Below, in pieces: positions 1 through 12,649 of a stretch of 64,000 nt of DNA. The stretch is from Polytrichum commune (taxonomy: Eukaryota; Streptophyta; Polytrichopsida; Polytrichales; Polytrichaceae). A program made the translations under genes and the position numbers. Where the stretch lies: assembly GCA_950295325.1 (NCBI GenBank), contig OX485809.1:12960001-13024000 (forward strand). Direction: 5' to 3'. Within the stretch, counting starts at the first letter, position 1. Each line of letters opens with the position of its first letter. The notes below the pieces were generated by a model that was given only the letters and a program-made list of their open reading frames with translations, did not search any database and had not been told where the DNA came from.

Positions 1-261
1 GGCATTCTTATAGTTGGACAAGTGTTTATGATCGTGCAACAAATATGTATCAAATGGCAGGTCATATAATCTAAGTATATTTAAATATTATCCACCATCA
101 CCAACTTGCTTTCAAACAATTCACACATACTATCATTGCACATGCTCACCATGTCCAAGAAATTTAAATCATCATTTAGTCATGAAATGTTAAATATAGA
201 GAAGAAAGAAGAAGATCGTGTGCAAGTTGGTGGATGAAAGAGTTGAAATAGTAGTAATGAA

Positions 262-378
262 CAGTTTGAGATGACCCTAAACTACCAAATGATAATGGAG
301 AGGTACTCAAACCAAACGGAGTGGCTGGTGATTTGATTCCCAGCCATGAAATCGTCTCTCTACTTGACGGAAAACTAG
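262..378 (+). repeat. SINE head fragment (tRNA-like)
   Basis: It shares GATGACCCTAAACTACC, the GGAGAGGTA block, a degraded B box and GTCTCTCTACTTGACGG with the full SINE at 53599. The tail half is missing or diverged. Confidence 0.65.
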
Positions 379-2940
379 CGAGGTGATCAAGCACCTCTTG
401 AGTTCCAAAAAAAAAGGAAAGAAATAGTAATAATTTAAAAAAAACCAATTTCAACCATACTTACAAATTAACATTTGAGGTTTGTGTGACATAGTCCAGA
501 TTTACGAAGTAGAAAACCAAACCACATTCATGTAGTTTGTCATTCATCCCTTCGTCCAACCCCTTGACTACATCACTCGTGAACAACATTGTATGTGAGA
601 AATGAACGTGAGTTAATAAGAATAAGCATGTGCATGTCATCCAAGCATCGGATGATTGAGTAGCAAAGTAGTTGCAAGCAACGTTTCTAGATTTAATGGA
701 AACTTGTCAAAAATAACTTAGAGGTTGTGATCATTCATATAAACTTGGATTTTTTTAATGAAAGAAATTGCTTAAAAATGCTTTAACCCCTAAATGCTCC
801 AAGCCATTGTGGGGTGAAATTGGGTGAACTCATTGGCAAATATTTTTGGTTATCCACGTGTCCTTCTTAGATAGATTATAAGAATTCTCTAGGAGGTGGT
901 ATGAAACGGGCAACAATGGCAATTGTTCTTTTTGGATGAGAAAGGTGACGGTTTAATTCACCAACTCTACAAACACTTATGGGGGATATTTTCATGATCT
1001 CAATACCAATGCATTACAAAACAAAAGAAATCAACGTATCACTTTAATGAGATTTTTTTCAATGCTTGCAATGTCCACCACTGAATGGTGCCTCCAATGA
1101 ACCTAGATTTTTACCTTAATCAATGAACATTTAGAAAATTTGGGGATACTCCACTTGTAGATGTTTTTTAAATGATGCCGTAAATTTTTTTAGCCCAATC
1201 TATCAAAGTATGCTATTGGAAATCACGTCTAAACATAAAATCCCAAAATTGTGCCAAAACCTGCCATTGGTTTGGTACAATGTCACCTCACGATTTTCTC
1301 ACATGCTTCTGAGTATCATTTTAGGCACATGGCATGACCAGAGGTGCAACCTCCATCCCACTTAAAAGTTATCTAGGCCATGCTCATTTTTTTTACAATT
1401 TGTTGTCAATAATAGATGCTTCATTGCCATATCTAACTTGTAACCAAAATTGGCGCCATTTTAAATAAACCAACCATAAAAAATAAAAATAAAAATTGCA
1501 GTTGCATAAAACCCCAAATGTATTCATGGGTTTAATCAATATAAATAATACATGTGGGATGTATGTACATATGTTACGTGTAAGAGTTTATTTTCATCCA
1601 TAATTTGGCTCCATCACTCCGATGATTGTTGCATGTTTGGAGATCGTGAAGTGTTGATTTTTTGTTTTTGTTTTTTATTTTCCCTTTGGGTCAGACAACG
1701 GACCAATGAGCCAATCCCAAGAACATTAAAACAAGAGGAAAAGTGTCCACATTGAAGGAAGGCGGGGCCCTCAAGCACCTACGTGGTGCATTTTAAAATT
1801 AGATTTATCTTAAAATAAAATAAAACTCGTTGGTTATGTGGCACCATTCAATTGGACATCAATAGTAGTGTCCCCGAATTGTTTGACCCCTTTATAGTGA
1901 TTCAAAACAACTTGAACCTACTTGACAAAAGTTTTTAGGATATACATTTCCATGCACCAACCAAAAACTAAAACTAAAAATGACCCAAATATGAAAATAA
2001 AAATAAAAACTTTTTCGAGAAACACATAATTCACACAACATTCTTCAAAATCACTACACTCTATCCCCTGCACTCTAAACCCACTACACTCTAACCCTAG
2101 CTCAACATGCTTTTAACTGTCTAAAACCTCATTTTTCTTGTTTCATCCACATCATATCAAAATTCATCCACAATGATTGAAATCCTATTCATGTTTTCAA
2201 CGAATTCCCCTTATTCTTTTAAAATAACTTAACTTACCCTCTAAACATACTTATCCTACAAAAACAAAGTATTTATTCCAATTATTGTTAGGCTATTTTA
2301 CCAAAAAAATTAAAAGTAAATTAACACAACTTATTATAAATATATGTTATATGTAAGGATATATAATGGAGCCAAAAGTAGATCTAAACAAAATATGAAA
2401 TGCATGTCTTACGAATATACTCCACCCTACCTTTTCTCGCACATTGTTTTTACGTAAATCGTTAGTGAATATCCCTAGGGTGCAATGGTAATCTTCTTAG
2501 TTTATTTATTTCTCACAATCATTTATTTCTCAAGCAATTTTGGTTCATTATTGCAGTTACTACCCCAATAAAAAGTAAGTATTATATATACTATGCTATC
2601 TTAGAGAAATTAGTGTTAGTCACAATAGAGACACTATTTAGTGTAAGGACTTGGGTCAATATTGAAAGGCCAAGGTGTTGCCTAGGCCGCCATTAAATGG
2701 GCATTTTGGGGCGATTGTATAATTATGCTCTCTTGAATTGGATACAAAACAAGGTTATTAGAATCTATGGCAAGCCTCCATAAACCATTTTGAGTTTGAG
2801 TGATTTTAGACTACATTTTCACGCATGAACCCTCGGTCATGCCTCTCTAAACATCACACCCATTAATTGCCACCCCAACCTTCCTTAAAACTTGCAAAAG
2901 GAAATATTTATAGAAGAGCCCGTGGGGTACTAGGTTCTAG
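379..2940. other. No gene recognised; A+T-rich intergenic sequence
   Basis: Only short frames interrupted by stops are present. No protein domain, RNA gene or clear inverted-repeat element was seen. Confidence 0.5.
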
Positions 2941-2949
2941 GGCATGTTC

Positions 2950-3020
2950 ACATAATACGGATTATCCCAATTAGTGAGGGAGGGCTAATAGTGCTTGTGG
3001 GAAATTAGTGAAGTTCATGC
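2950..3020 (-). repeat. Dispersed repeat R4, short copy
   Basis: AGTGAGGGAGGGCTAATAGT and GGGAAATTAGTGAAG match, in reverse orientation, the segment at 21440-21495. The CGGATTATCCCAATTAGTG edge resembles an M1 terminus. Confidence 0.5.
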
Positions 3021-3489
3021 TAAAAATTTTCATGCTATGAAAAAACTGCCACTAAAAGATCAAGGAATCATTGTTCATCCCAACACTACTCATTGAAAAT
3101 AGGTTGTCTCAACACAAAATGAAGGTGACCATATTAAGATTTGTTGTATTAATATATTTTGAGATAAGTTCAATTTTAGATATCATTTTTCCGTATTGTT
3201 TGTAATATTGCTAAACATGCTATGTCATGGTCTAAGTCCACTTTACACTAAAAGGATTTAGGATTTCTCATTATCATGGCTTCGGATTGCCAGCCATGAC
3301 CACAATAAAACCCAAAGCATTTTTCTTATAACCCCTTAGTCACGTGTGTAAAGTTGCCCTTAGAATACATTCAATGCTCTTGTCGCAATTGGAATTTGGG
3401 ATCTATACCAGTGTAGATTACAATGTAGATGTGCCTTAGATGGATAATTTCCTCTAAGCGTCCACTTCTCTAAGCGACACACAATCAAT

Positions 3490-3795
3490 GCAAGATGATT
3501 AGCAACTCCAAGTTGGGCCCATAGCCATTTGCCTCACATAATTTTCGGAGCTCATATGATTATCTTATTCATCTTCAAAGTGAAGATTTCTCGTGCTCAT
3601 TTGGTGGTGATGTATGTCCCCCCCACCCCCCCCCCCAATTAACGTTGACTATTGAGCCTAGAACGATTAGCATATTTTGAGCACGTAGTCCGGTCTCTTC
3701 TAAACACATATCTTTTTAATCTCACTTAGATCCACATCTAACCACATACCACCCAAATATATGTGTCCATATTATTGTTGTGTTCGATTTAGGGC
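3490..3795 (+). repeat. Dispersed repeat R1, with internal C tract
   Basis: The order of blocks is shared with 8215, 14550 and 35840: GGAGCTCATA, TCTTATTCAT, CGTGCTCATT, a C homopolymer (3619-3637), TTGACTATTGAGCCTAG, TTTTGAGCAC, then CACATCTAACCACATACC and AGGTGTCC-like sequence. Confidence 0.65.
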
Positions 3796-3912
3796 CGGTT
3801 TACACTAATGACCAAATACCATGATCACCACTTTCTAAAAGCCCTCATTGGCCGAGAAATACATGGCCCCAATCCGACTATGGATTTGAAGCTTTATTGA
3901 GTTTGGGAAGAG

Positions 3913-4118
3913 CAGTGTCTTGGGAGATTTTTGGGCATAATTGGTCAAGATCCTAGGGTTTCCAAGTCCAATTGGTTGCATGTTATGATCTTTCATATTT
4001 TCTTAAGTAATGTGAGGTATATTCCATAGATTCCTCTAAAACGATTGGTAATGTTCTTGAAGTCTCGAACTTGAAGCGGTTATTTCTCAAACTCAACGAG
4101 TTCATATGTAACTACACA
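3913..4118 (+). repeat. Dispersed repeat R2
   Basis: About 200 bp aligned with 60068-60272: GGGAGATTTTTGGGC, AATTGGTCAA, GTTTCCAAGTCCAA, GGTATATTCCATAGATTC and TTATTTCTCAAACTCAAC. Both copies are followed at once by AACTACAC and an M1-type element. Confidence 0.7.
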
Positions 4119-4127
4119 AAATTGTCT

Positions 4128-4548
4128 AATTAATGTGGATTATCATATGGAGTTATGTAATGCCATAACTTTTTTTTTACCGACATTATCATTTTTGTAC
4201 TAGCTAAGTCATATCATATTCTTTGATGTCCATACTAACTACACTAAATATGATATTTAGTGTCACTTACTATTTGGAACTACGCAATGCTATAAATTTC
4301 TAGAATTGTCCACCACATTGTTTACCAACAAAGGTCAAACTGGTTGTTTGGAAATTATAAAACATTAACATTTTAACGTGGTAAAACATTACACTAATAG
4401 TTAAAAGATATAAGAACATGTAACTCCAAATAGTAACACACTTAATATCATAATCAATATACTCATACTATTTGGGTAAAAAATGATACTCTCTGTAAAA
4501 TGTTATAACAACACATAACTCCAAATGATAACCCACACTAATTAGCCC
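4128..4548. mobile_element. M1 MITE interrupted by a second M1 MITE (4234-4455)
   Basis: The outer ends are TGTGGATTATCATATGGAGT (about 4133) and, at about 4505-4545, the reverse complement of a TTAGTGTGGGTTATCATTTG-like end. Inside, an inner element runs from ACTACACTAAATATGATATT (4238) to a matching inverted end of TCCAAATAGTAACACACTTA near 4440. Both are non-autonomous, with no coding capacity. Confidence 0.7.
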
Positions 4549-5159
4549 AAAAGTAAAGCGGTTGGTTCTCCTTGTTCATCGAGGAAGAGAGCCCCTCGGC
4601 CGCCGCCACTTCTTGTACGTTATGGAAGAGATCTTAAGTTATGGGTCAAAGGCTTTGAGTTGAGGGTGACCCTAATTATGCTAATAATAAATTCACATGT
4701 GTATAAAAATTTGAGTGTGGCTGCAGGTGCCAATAAGTTATATGTATAAGTTACGAGTGGATGGTAATTTAATGGCCCTCCTTCATCATCATCGGCACGC
4801 CTTCATTACCAACACGCCTTCTTCAATTCCCTAATTTATGATCATAGCCCAATAGTGTCAGTCGAAGAGTTGAAGAGACTTCAAGCACTTAATTAAAACC
4901 GGTATTAACTTTAAGATATTTTGCCCCCTTCCCCCTCCCCCAAACAAATGACCCCATCAATTTGATGCCATGCCTAGGGACCCCTATTTCTCTCCACCCT
5001 TATTATACATAAGATAATGTGGGTTGGAAGTCGGGTAAGAATTGGGGTTCATTACACTTCACTTACCGCAAGGGGGTGCAGTAAAAATCTGCCTATTAAA
5101 GTAATTGTTATTTGATTTAATTGGGTCTTTCTAGACTAAGAAAAGAAAAGAAAGATTAG

Positions 5160-5278
5160 TGAAGTCAGACAATCCAATGTGAATTTGAACATGTTGGTCT
5201 TCCCCTACTCAAGAATCCTCTTGGTGCAGAGTGGGGTTTACTGCCTACCTTGTGGTGGATGGGCTCTTGTCTACTAGA
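5160..5278 (-). repeat. SINE tail-half fragment, inverted
   Basis: CAAGAATCCTCTTGGTGCAG, GGGGTTTACTGCCTACCTTG and GATGGGCTCTTG are the reverse complement of 53700-53860 of the full SINE. The tRNA-like head is absent. Confidence 0.6.
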
Positions 5279-5387
5279 CTATATTAGGGTCTTTGACTGT
5301 GAACTAGGGGTCGTATTAACTAGAAGTAACAATCCCTAGCATATTAAACGTTTATGTGGGTTTTCAACCCCCTCCCCCCCTTACCCA

Positions 5388-5608
5388 ATTTGGGTTATCA
5401 TTTAATGTAATAGGTTGCTATGACCTTTTCTTGAGGATATCGATTTTTATTAAGTTTTCTTTTCTTTTTGTTTTTTTCCTTTTCGAACTAAGTTACGTTG
5501 TGTTCTTTGATGTGCATAGTGGAGTTGTTTCTCTTATCTAGAAAATAAATGATAAGCTTAGTGAAAACGTTATACCAACATGCAACTTCAAATGGTAACA
5601 CATTGTGA
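5388..5608. mobile_element. M1 MITE copy without the inner insertion
   Basis: GGGTTATCATTT at the left and CTTCAAATGGTAACACA at the right form the inverted ends. The interior TTCTTTGATGT(G/C)CATA is shared with the outer element at 4128, so this is a sister copy lacking the nested element. Confidence 0.55.
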
Positions 5609-5644
5609 GTACTATGAGGTGTAGTTCACATGGGGTCTTCAGGC

Positions 5645-6000
5645 CTCCTCCACCATCCTATTACAAAAATTAACAAGATTTAGACTATTTTCAAAAACCA
5701 CCTCTTAGAGGTAGACCTGACACAAAATTGGGAGACTATGGCACTCCAAAATCTCACAACTGTTGGTTTATTATTTTTAACACATGTGAGGACCCCACAT
5801 GAATAGATATTCATTGAATTAGCATTTGGTTGAAGGCCCAGTAACATATGGCTTCACACTACACTTGAGGCCCCTACCCACCCTACATGATTTTGAAAGT
5901 GTCTTGGGACGGCATTTGGACATTTTCTTTTGGGCTCTCACAATTTCATGGTCACAACTCTTGACTCGTGTGCGAAGTGGCTCTCGGGTAGTTACACCCA
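5645..6000 (-). mobile_element. M2 element, partial, inverted
   Basis: This is the reverse complement of the interior and one end of the copy at 49684-50186: GGAGACTATGGCACT, ACATGTGAGGACCC, CACACTACACTTGAGG, AAAGTGTCTTGGGACGG and GTGCGAAGTGGCTC. The terminal GGGCCACTT is mutated or lost. Confidence 0.6.
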
Positions 6001-6162
6001 TTCAATGGGCCTACCTCATATTTGAGAATATAGCCATGGGATGCTAGAATCTCGCACCTTGTAGTTTGAATACAAGATTGATAGGAGGTAGATCTAGGTG
6101 CTATCTTCTAAATAGAAAGAGAACAAATCTTGCGTTTTGAATCATCTTATGTCTAATTGTGG

Positions 6163-6988
6163 GGTAAGAGTTCAAACCTTGGACAACTAACCAACTAATT
6201 CAACTATTAGTTTACTAGTTGCCTTTCATAACTATAGTTGTTTGCGATTTGACCTGCCAAAAAATGTAGTTAACTATAGTTGTTTTGAATTTGGTCTGCC
6301 CAAAAATCAAGTTAACTATAGTTATATCTAGTTAGCTAAAGTTGAGCACAACATGTCCACAATATTATGTTGTAGTGTCACTACACTAAATACCAATAAC
6401 CCTATGAAAGTAAGTAACATCAAATGTAAACTCAAAAACTAAATTGATATGTGGAAGTTACATGTTTGAATTTAGTGTTAGAAAGGATATGAAAAAACAA
6501 TGATAAAAGAAGAATTCCAAAATATCTTCAAATATCTTCTAACACTAATTATCAAAAAATTGAAATCTAGTGTTGAGCAAGGTAGGGTGGTAACAATATT
6601 AAATATAATCAAACACTAGATATCTTATTTAGTGTAGTGTGTTATTTGTGTTGGTGGTGTACATGGAGGTTGTTCCAGAGCCCAACACTATGAGTGATCG
6701 TTTAAAGGCGTTTCTTGATGATCCTCAATGGCCCAAGCATATTTAAGACCCTCAACTGAAGCGAATCAAGAGGCAAACTTCTTTGAATATATAACAATGC
6801 TTGGATTTTTTCTAGTTAACTATAATTGTTCGTGAATCTGGTCTTAAATTTTTCTAGTTAATTTTAGTTGTTTTTCAAATTGGTTTGAATTTTTCCTGGT
6901 TAACTATATTTGTTCCCTAAAATATATTGAAAATTTTATAGTTAACTGTAGTTATTTTGGCAGTTGTCCAAGGTTTGTAAGAGTTACA
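6163..6988. mobile_element. Large fold-back element with subterminal AGTTAACTATAGTT repeats and a nested MITE (6368-6640)
   Basis: The left end GTAAGAGTTCAAACCTTGG (6164-6182, continuing ACAACT) is inverted at 6963-6985 (GTTGTCCAAGG, GTAAGAG). Subterminal arrays of AGTTAACTATAGTT-like palindromes occupy 6225-6345 and 6810-6955. Between them an element bounded by CACTACACTAAATA (6369) and TTTAGTGTAGTGTG (about 6625-6640) has its own inverted ends. No coding frame is seen. Confidence 0.65.
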
Positions 6989-6999
6989 CTCTAACCTCG

Positions 7000-7865
7000 T
7001 GAAGACGACACCCTTGATATTATGACACATGTTTGCGAGACCAAACTTTTGAGTTCAAAACCTGCTCTTTTATACGACTATGGCACTTGATAATGTGGCA
7101 TTTAGAATCTCCGTTTGTCATGTTAAAGAGGTAGTTAATGCTAAAATTCCTTTCATCTATGTGATGTACATCTAAAATACATCCATTTTCACTTGGGAAT
7201 TGCTTGGGAACTTCACTCATCACTGGGAACTTTATGAGAGTTAGGGTTACTAGTGTAGAATGGACATGGTTAGGGTAAAAGTGGCCTCTTGCCTAGTATG
7301 TTGCCTTGTACACATATGATATAGTATCATCAGTATCTTGATGCTAAACGACATGCATCATCGTTGTTTAGTTTCTTGTTAGAGAATTCTTTATATTTTG
7401 GTGTTAATGAGATTATTAGTTTTCAAAAGTTGGCAGGGAATTTAGATAAGATGATAGTTGCTAACTTGGGCAGGCAACACCAAAGATCTTTGGACTCCTA
7501 TTTCAAGAGCTCTTGAGAGTATTTGTATTTTTTTGGAATTATAAGTTACTATTTCATATCATCTATATGGCTTAAACTCGTCGTATATATTTTTAAGCTC
7601 ATATTACTTTTGTTTTTGTTTTCCCTCAATAGTACGACAATTTTATGCCAATAGTCATATTAATGAGGAGACGACACCTCGATAATACAACTTTTGTGTG
7701 TTTCCCAAACGTGTCTTGCTAAAGAGGGAGAACAATACTTTTATTTCAAGAATGACAATCACCTTTTAAATCATTGATTGTCCCAAAACTCAAACTCTTA
7801 CCTTGAACAATTCAAGAAACTCGAGATCAATAATCTACTAATTGGGGGCCACGTCTTGGCTAAGG
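7000..7865. other. No gene recognised
   Basis: A+T-rich sequence with short frames only. The longest (7020-7223, minus strand) shows no domain and uses no recognisable motif. Confidence 0.4.
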
Positions 7866-7870
7866 ATAGA

Positions 7871-8109
7871 CACCCACCTCTTTGAGTTGGACCCTACCAC
7901 TATTGCTCGAGGTGAAAACACAAGCAATTTTTGTTATAGCATGTAATTTTATTTGTACAAATTGACCTTGAAATTAGCATCAGATCTCATGAATTAGCTT
8001 AGAGGGACCCACTTGAGATGAAGAAACCACAAACCTATCGGGGTCATATTTCTACTAGACCCCCTTACCCTTGGTAATAGTGGTAGGGGCCTAGCTCAAA
8101 GAGGTGAGC
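7871..8109. mobile_element. M6 MITE-like element
   Basis: Arms of about 37 bp: CACCTCTTTGAGTTGGACCC and the following CTACCACTATTGC at 7875-7907, against GGTAATAGTGGTAGGGGCC and AGCTCAAAGAGGTGAGCC at 8073-8110. The interior is A+T-rich and non-coding. A partial relative lies at about 61575-61740. Confidence 0.75.
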
Positions 8110-8214
8110 CTCAAGTCATAAGTGCAATGTTGGTATTACATGAGGTAGTTGAGTTCTCAATGGATATTCTTTTTTGGACCATCCCACTTCTCCTAGGTTA
8201 TGAAATGTGCTGAT

Positions 8215-8575
8215 TAGTGTGAGATGGTTAACATATCTAAATGAGTGAATATCCACATTTCTTATTTTTTGGAGCTCATACGGATCTCTTATTCATTTGT
8301 CAAAGTGAAATTCCCATGCTCATTAAATGGTCCTATTGGTCCCCCCCCCCGCAATATTTTTATTAAAAAAATAATAAAAAAATTGTTGAGCCTAGACTAG
8401 TTATCATATTTTGAACATATAATCCAATATCTTTTAAGCACGCTTCTATTTTATTTATCCAATATTAGAGCCACACCTAACCACATACCTCTTAAATATA
8501 GGTGTCCAATTAAGACAAGTAACCAAATTAAGCACGTCTACCTTAGAGTTTTTGCATGCAGATAGAATTTGCACC
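8215..8575 (+). repeat. Dispersed repeat R1, with internal C tract
   Basis: It carries GGAGCTCATA, TCTTATTCAT, CCATGCTCATT, a C homopolymer at 8341-8350, TTGTTGAGCCTAGAC, ATTTTGAACATATAATCCAA, AGCCACACCTAACCACATAC and AGGTGTCCAATTAAGACAAG in the R1 order. Confidence 0.7.
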
Positions 8576-8689
8576 CCAAATCCCTCAAAGAATTATGGTC
8601 CGATTATTTTGAATCATTTGTAAAAAAAACTACGGCATAAGTAGGGTAAAATGTTATCATGGGTAAGGCAAAAAACAGAAAATTATGAA

Positions 8690-8895
8690 TGACCACCACC
8701 GGTGCACCAAACTAGGAGTAGAATGATTCTTGTGTGGACCCGAAATGGCTATTCGTAAAGGTAGTTGCCCCACAAGGATGTAGTGATAGGCTAGATAAGT
8801 CTTGTTTCACACCACTTTGGATCACTTTTGGGTGCCATTGAGTTAATCATTTTATGTGCATTTGTATGCAAAGTAGGATATTTAAAATTAGGAAG
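8690..8895 (-). repeat. Dispersed repeat R3, inverted
   Basis: This is the reverse complement of 20530-20800 and 48280-48500: TAGAATGATTCTTGTGTGG, GATAGGCTAGATAAG, ACCACTTTGGATCACTTTTG and ATGCAAAGTAGGATA. Confidence 0.65.
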
Positions 8896-9029
8896 ACTAT
8901 AATGTACAAAGTAGAGGGTTTGACTTACTTGCTTCTCCGGAAAATGTGATTAATTATTTACATGGAATAAAATTATGACAAACAAGTGTTTGCATATAAT
9001 TTTCTTCATCACTGTACAAGCCCATTAGA

Positions 9030-9175
9030 GCATGTATTGATGTCTCTTGAAATGCATGGTAAATGAGCATGTAATCATGAATTTAGTAATACTCGATAAA
9101 ATTTCCAACCTTCACTAATTTTGAGATTTGACAAAACAATGTGTGTTTCGCGAATTAGTACCACATGCACTAATT
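9030..9175 (-). repeat. Dispersed repeat R4, inverted copy
   Basis: CTTGAAATGCATGGTAAATG, TCATGAATTTAGTA and GCGAATTAGTACCACA correspond in reverse to 21120-21260. Confidence 0.5.
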
Positions 9176-9199
9176 GGGATATTTAGTGTATATGTTACT

Positions 9200-12100
9200 T
9201 TTATCTTCTCCAAATATCATGTGAATCATTGTGCCACTTGTAATATGAGGGCATGGTTTCATAAAACAAATATAAGGACACGGACACAAACACGTATAGC
9301 ATAACCATACAATTGTAACTTGGAAAAGTGAATAGTCACGTTGCACATTCCACTTACAATTTGCTACAACACGGAACACCATGATTAGTATAAGGTGAAC
9401 TGGCTCTAAATAGCTAAATAAAGTCACACATAAAATTGACGTTTTTGTTTGCACTGACGTGAATGGGAGACATTTTATCTTACATTGATATGCTTAACCA
9501 AGCTTCAAGGTAGGGGTACTTTTTTCCTTTCAGGAGGTGGGTTCCATTAAGAAATATGTGTCAATGTGGGGGCACCTCCCTATGGACACTTCTAGTGAGG
9601 GGCTTATTTTGATGTCGAGTTGTCTTATTGTGGGCATTGGATACATAGGGTATTTTGTGACATTTTGGAATAATTCTTTTGTTAGTTTTGTTTCATGGAT
9701 CTCATTCAAGAGGGTGTTTTGAGGTGCTTTAAAGTTGGATTGGGTGTGCATGAGGGTTCTTCATTACTTACCAACGTCATGGATGGGGTTACTTCCTTCC
9801 TTTGGACAATGTGGTTGATTTAGGAGGGGGGGGGGGTCCACTGGGGTTTGATTGTTGTCTACCTTTATTTTGTTTAGTACTAGGTATATGAATATTTTAT
9901 GGTTGTTTGATGTATGTTTTTCGACCTCATTTGAGGCTATTTTGAGGTTTTCTAATGCTTGTACTGAGTGTTTGTGGACAACTCCATGTACTCCAACTGT
10001 GATGGTGACGAATGGGTTAACATGCCAGTTTTGCGGTTTTTAATATCTAGATGAAAGGGTTGTATTTGTTGGATAATTCTCTTATGGCGGTGGGGGGAAT
10101 TTATCGTGGCAGTAGATGATTTCTTTAAATTATATAGTGTTTGATGGGTTTGAGGTTAAGGGTGGCTATTTGTGAGAGGCTCCTAAGACACATAAGATGT
10201 TTGGTATTTGTCAAGCCATGCATGTACATGTGACGGGCTCTCATTTACGTTGGGTGAATGAGGACCAAAGTTTCTCTTTCTCTTCCTTTTCCTTACCACT
10301 TGTAGCTTTCCAATGGTCCAATATTTATGCAAGATTGATGAAGACAATTGAGAGATTTCATATCGAGTGACATACAAGCTGCAGATGTGGCCACACTTAG
10401 AGACCTTGGTATTAAAGTAACAATAGCAAAGATACATAGGGCCCAATTTTGCACTTCTTTATTTTTAGAAAATATCTAATCATATGTAAGCAAGAGGAAA
10501 ATGGTCCATGTGGAAGATCACATCTTCACAAATGAAGCACAAACCAACATTGACCTTCCCAAAAACCTTCTTAGTAGATAAAGGAAGCACATCAATCATA
10601 AAGCAACCACCTCCGGACTTCATGGGTACTTAAGGGTTAAAGTGTGAACACCGTGCACAACATTACTCAGCTCATTGATTAGGTTGGATGGGGCCAAGAA
10701 TATCTCATGTAAGGTGTTAGAAAAAGGAGTGAGATTTGAGCGAAGCATTGTCATTGAATATTATTATTAAAATGAAACGGTTGATAATAGATGAAGAAAG
10801 TTATATGTTCTCTATAATTTTAAAGAAATCACCTCTTAAGCTTCTCCTATTCCACCGTTTTATGAACACATAAGAGCATTGTCACCGATGAGTTCAGTGA
10901 CCTATAAAATGGATGCCCTCACATTGTTTATAGTTTTAGATTGCCCCTCCCCCCCCCCCTTCCACCTAGAAAATGGACAAAGTCAAAACTGCCTTGGACC
11001 TCATGGCAATGACTATCTGCAAATCAACTCATGTTTTCAATTCAAAGAGACAACTTGAACTAAACTGACTTGAACTGCATATATTAAATACGACAAAGCC
11101 CATTATACCCCTCCAATACTCTTGGATTCACCTACAATATTTCAATACTCTTGGTTTTAGTTCAGACTAGAGAATTTGACCTCAAAATTAAGTTACGTGG
11201 GTGGGGCATATGCTTAAATCCCGAATTGAACTCCGATGAAGACAACACTTTTGTGTGTGTGTGTGTTCTTTCTTTCTTTTTCCAATTCACACCACCCTAA
11301 AAGTGATGATGCCCTAAAGGTCATCCAACCACACAAACTCAAGAGCAGTTTAAACTACAAAGGTGGTTGTGGTTGTCATAATTATAGAATTAATGAGATA
11401 TGTGGTCGTTTTTTGTGAAGACGATCGCTTTACGTCAATGTGGGAATGCGGTTAAAGTGTTGTTTTGGTTAGCTTTTTTGGGATTCTATCAGGATGGAGG
11501 AAAAAGGCATCATTAATGCCAGCACAAGCACAACTAGAAACAACTTGCCTCATGTGCGCAAATACTACCAAGTTTAAATGCGTTCAAGAAATATCATAAT
11601 CACTACTAGGCTATTTAAAGAGACTTATTAAGTCCTTGTTTCCTTGCACACACTATAGGGTCCGGGATCTGAAATACACCCTGGACATGTGACCTCATCT
11701 TCCTTCACGAATGTGATTTTCATTCCAAATTGAGTTTCTCCATACTTTGGTTTCAAGGTACGTGATGAACAAAGGGCTTTTATGTGGTCACTCTTTTTAA
11801 ATAAATACCTATAATTCATTGGTATATGGCAAGGCTTGTCATTAAGGTCCGATCCTGAGTCCTACGTCCCAACCATGACACGGATGCCTGCATGGTAACA
11901 TGTTTTTGGAGGTGAGGCTTGGGATTTGTGTTGAGAGCTGGGTTGAGCAAAAAGGTAGACTTAATTCTTAAAACAAGTCCCGCAAATAATAACATGCCCA
12001 AACTTATTGGTGCGGGCCACCGGTGAATGGTTCCAACCAACAATCGTTACATTCAATGACCATCATCGGCCAAATTAAACTAAAGTGGTCCTTGCTGGTA

Positions 12101-12640
12101 GGAGTTGTTCGCTAGTAACCCACATCAATAAGTGTGTCATGCTATGAGTTTGCATAAAATAATCAAGATCTAATTTTTAATGATAATTAACCATGTTTTT
12201 AGTGGTGGAGTCTCGAGGTTCAAAAGTTGGGATTTTTGCTAACACAAGTGGGACTTGGAACTTGGGACTTGGGACCCTATGTGAACCGATCCTATGAATG
12301 GACAAAAAAAACATACATGTCACAGTGAGATTGGATTATGTGCTGAAGATGAAGGCATCATTCTAGTTACCACGAGTGACATGGTCTACGTAATTGTTAA
12401 AGGAGAAAGCGAATCTTCACTTTGACCTCGTTCAACTTTCACATCTCAATTTTGATTCAAGGACATGAAAAGACAATCTGCACGAGTTGCAATTGCCAAA
12501 CAACGAGATATGTATGTGGAGTTGGAAGCACCCACCAGATTGTCATCCGTACATTGTTGGGACCAAACTTCAGGTCAGTTGGGCGAAAAGGTAAGTATGA
12601 AACTGTATCCATAATGTCACCCAAGTTTTCACCATGCTTA
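9200..12640. other. Mostly unassigned A+T-rich sequence, with one R8 repeat copy (11640-12060, inverted)
   Basis: No protein domain is recognised in any short frame. G/C homopolymers are at 9827-9836 and 10949-10959. The R8 copy at 11640-12060 contains GGAGGTGAGGCTTGGGA and TGTTGAGAGCTGGGTTGAGC, the reverse complement of 54280-54330. Confidence 0.4.
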
Positions 12641-12649
12641 ACTTAACAT

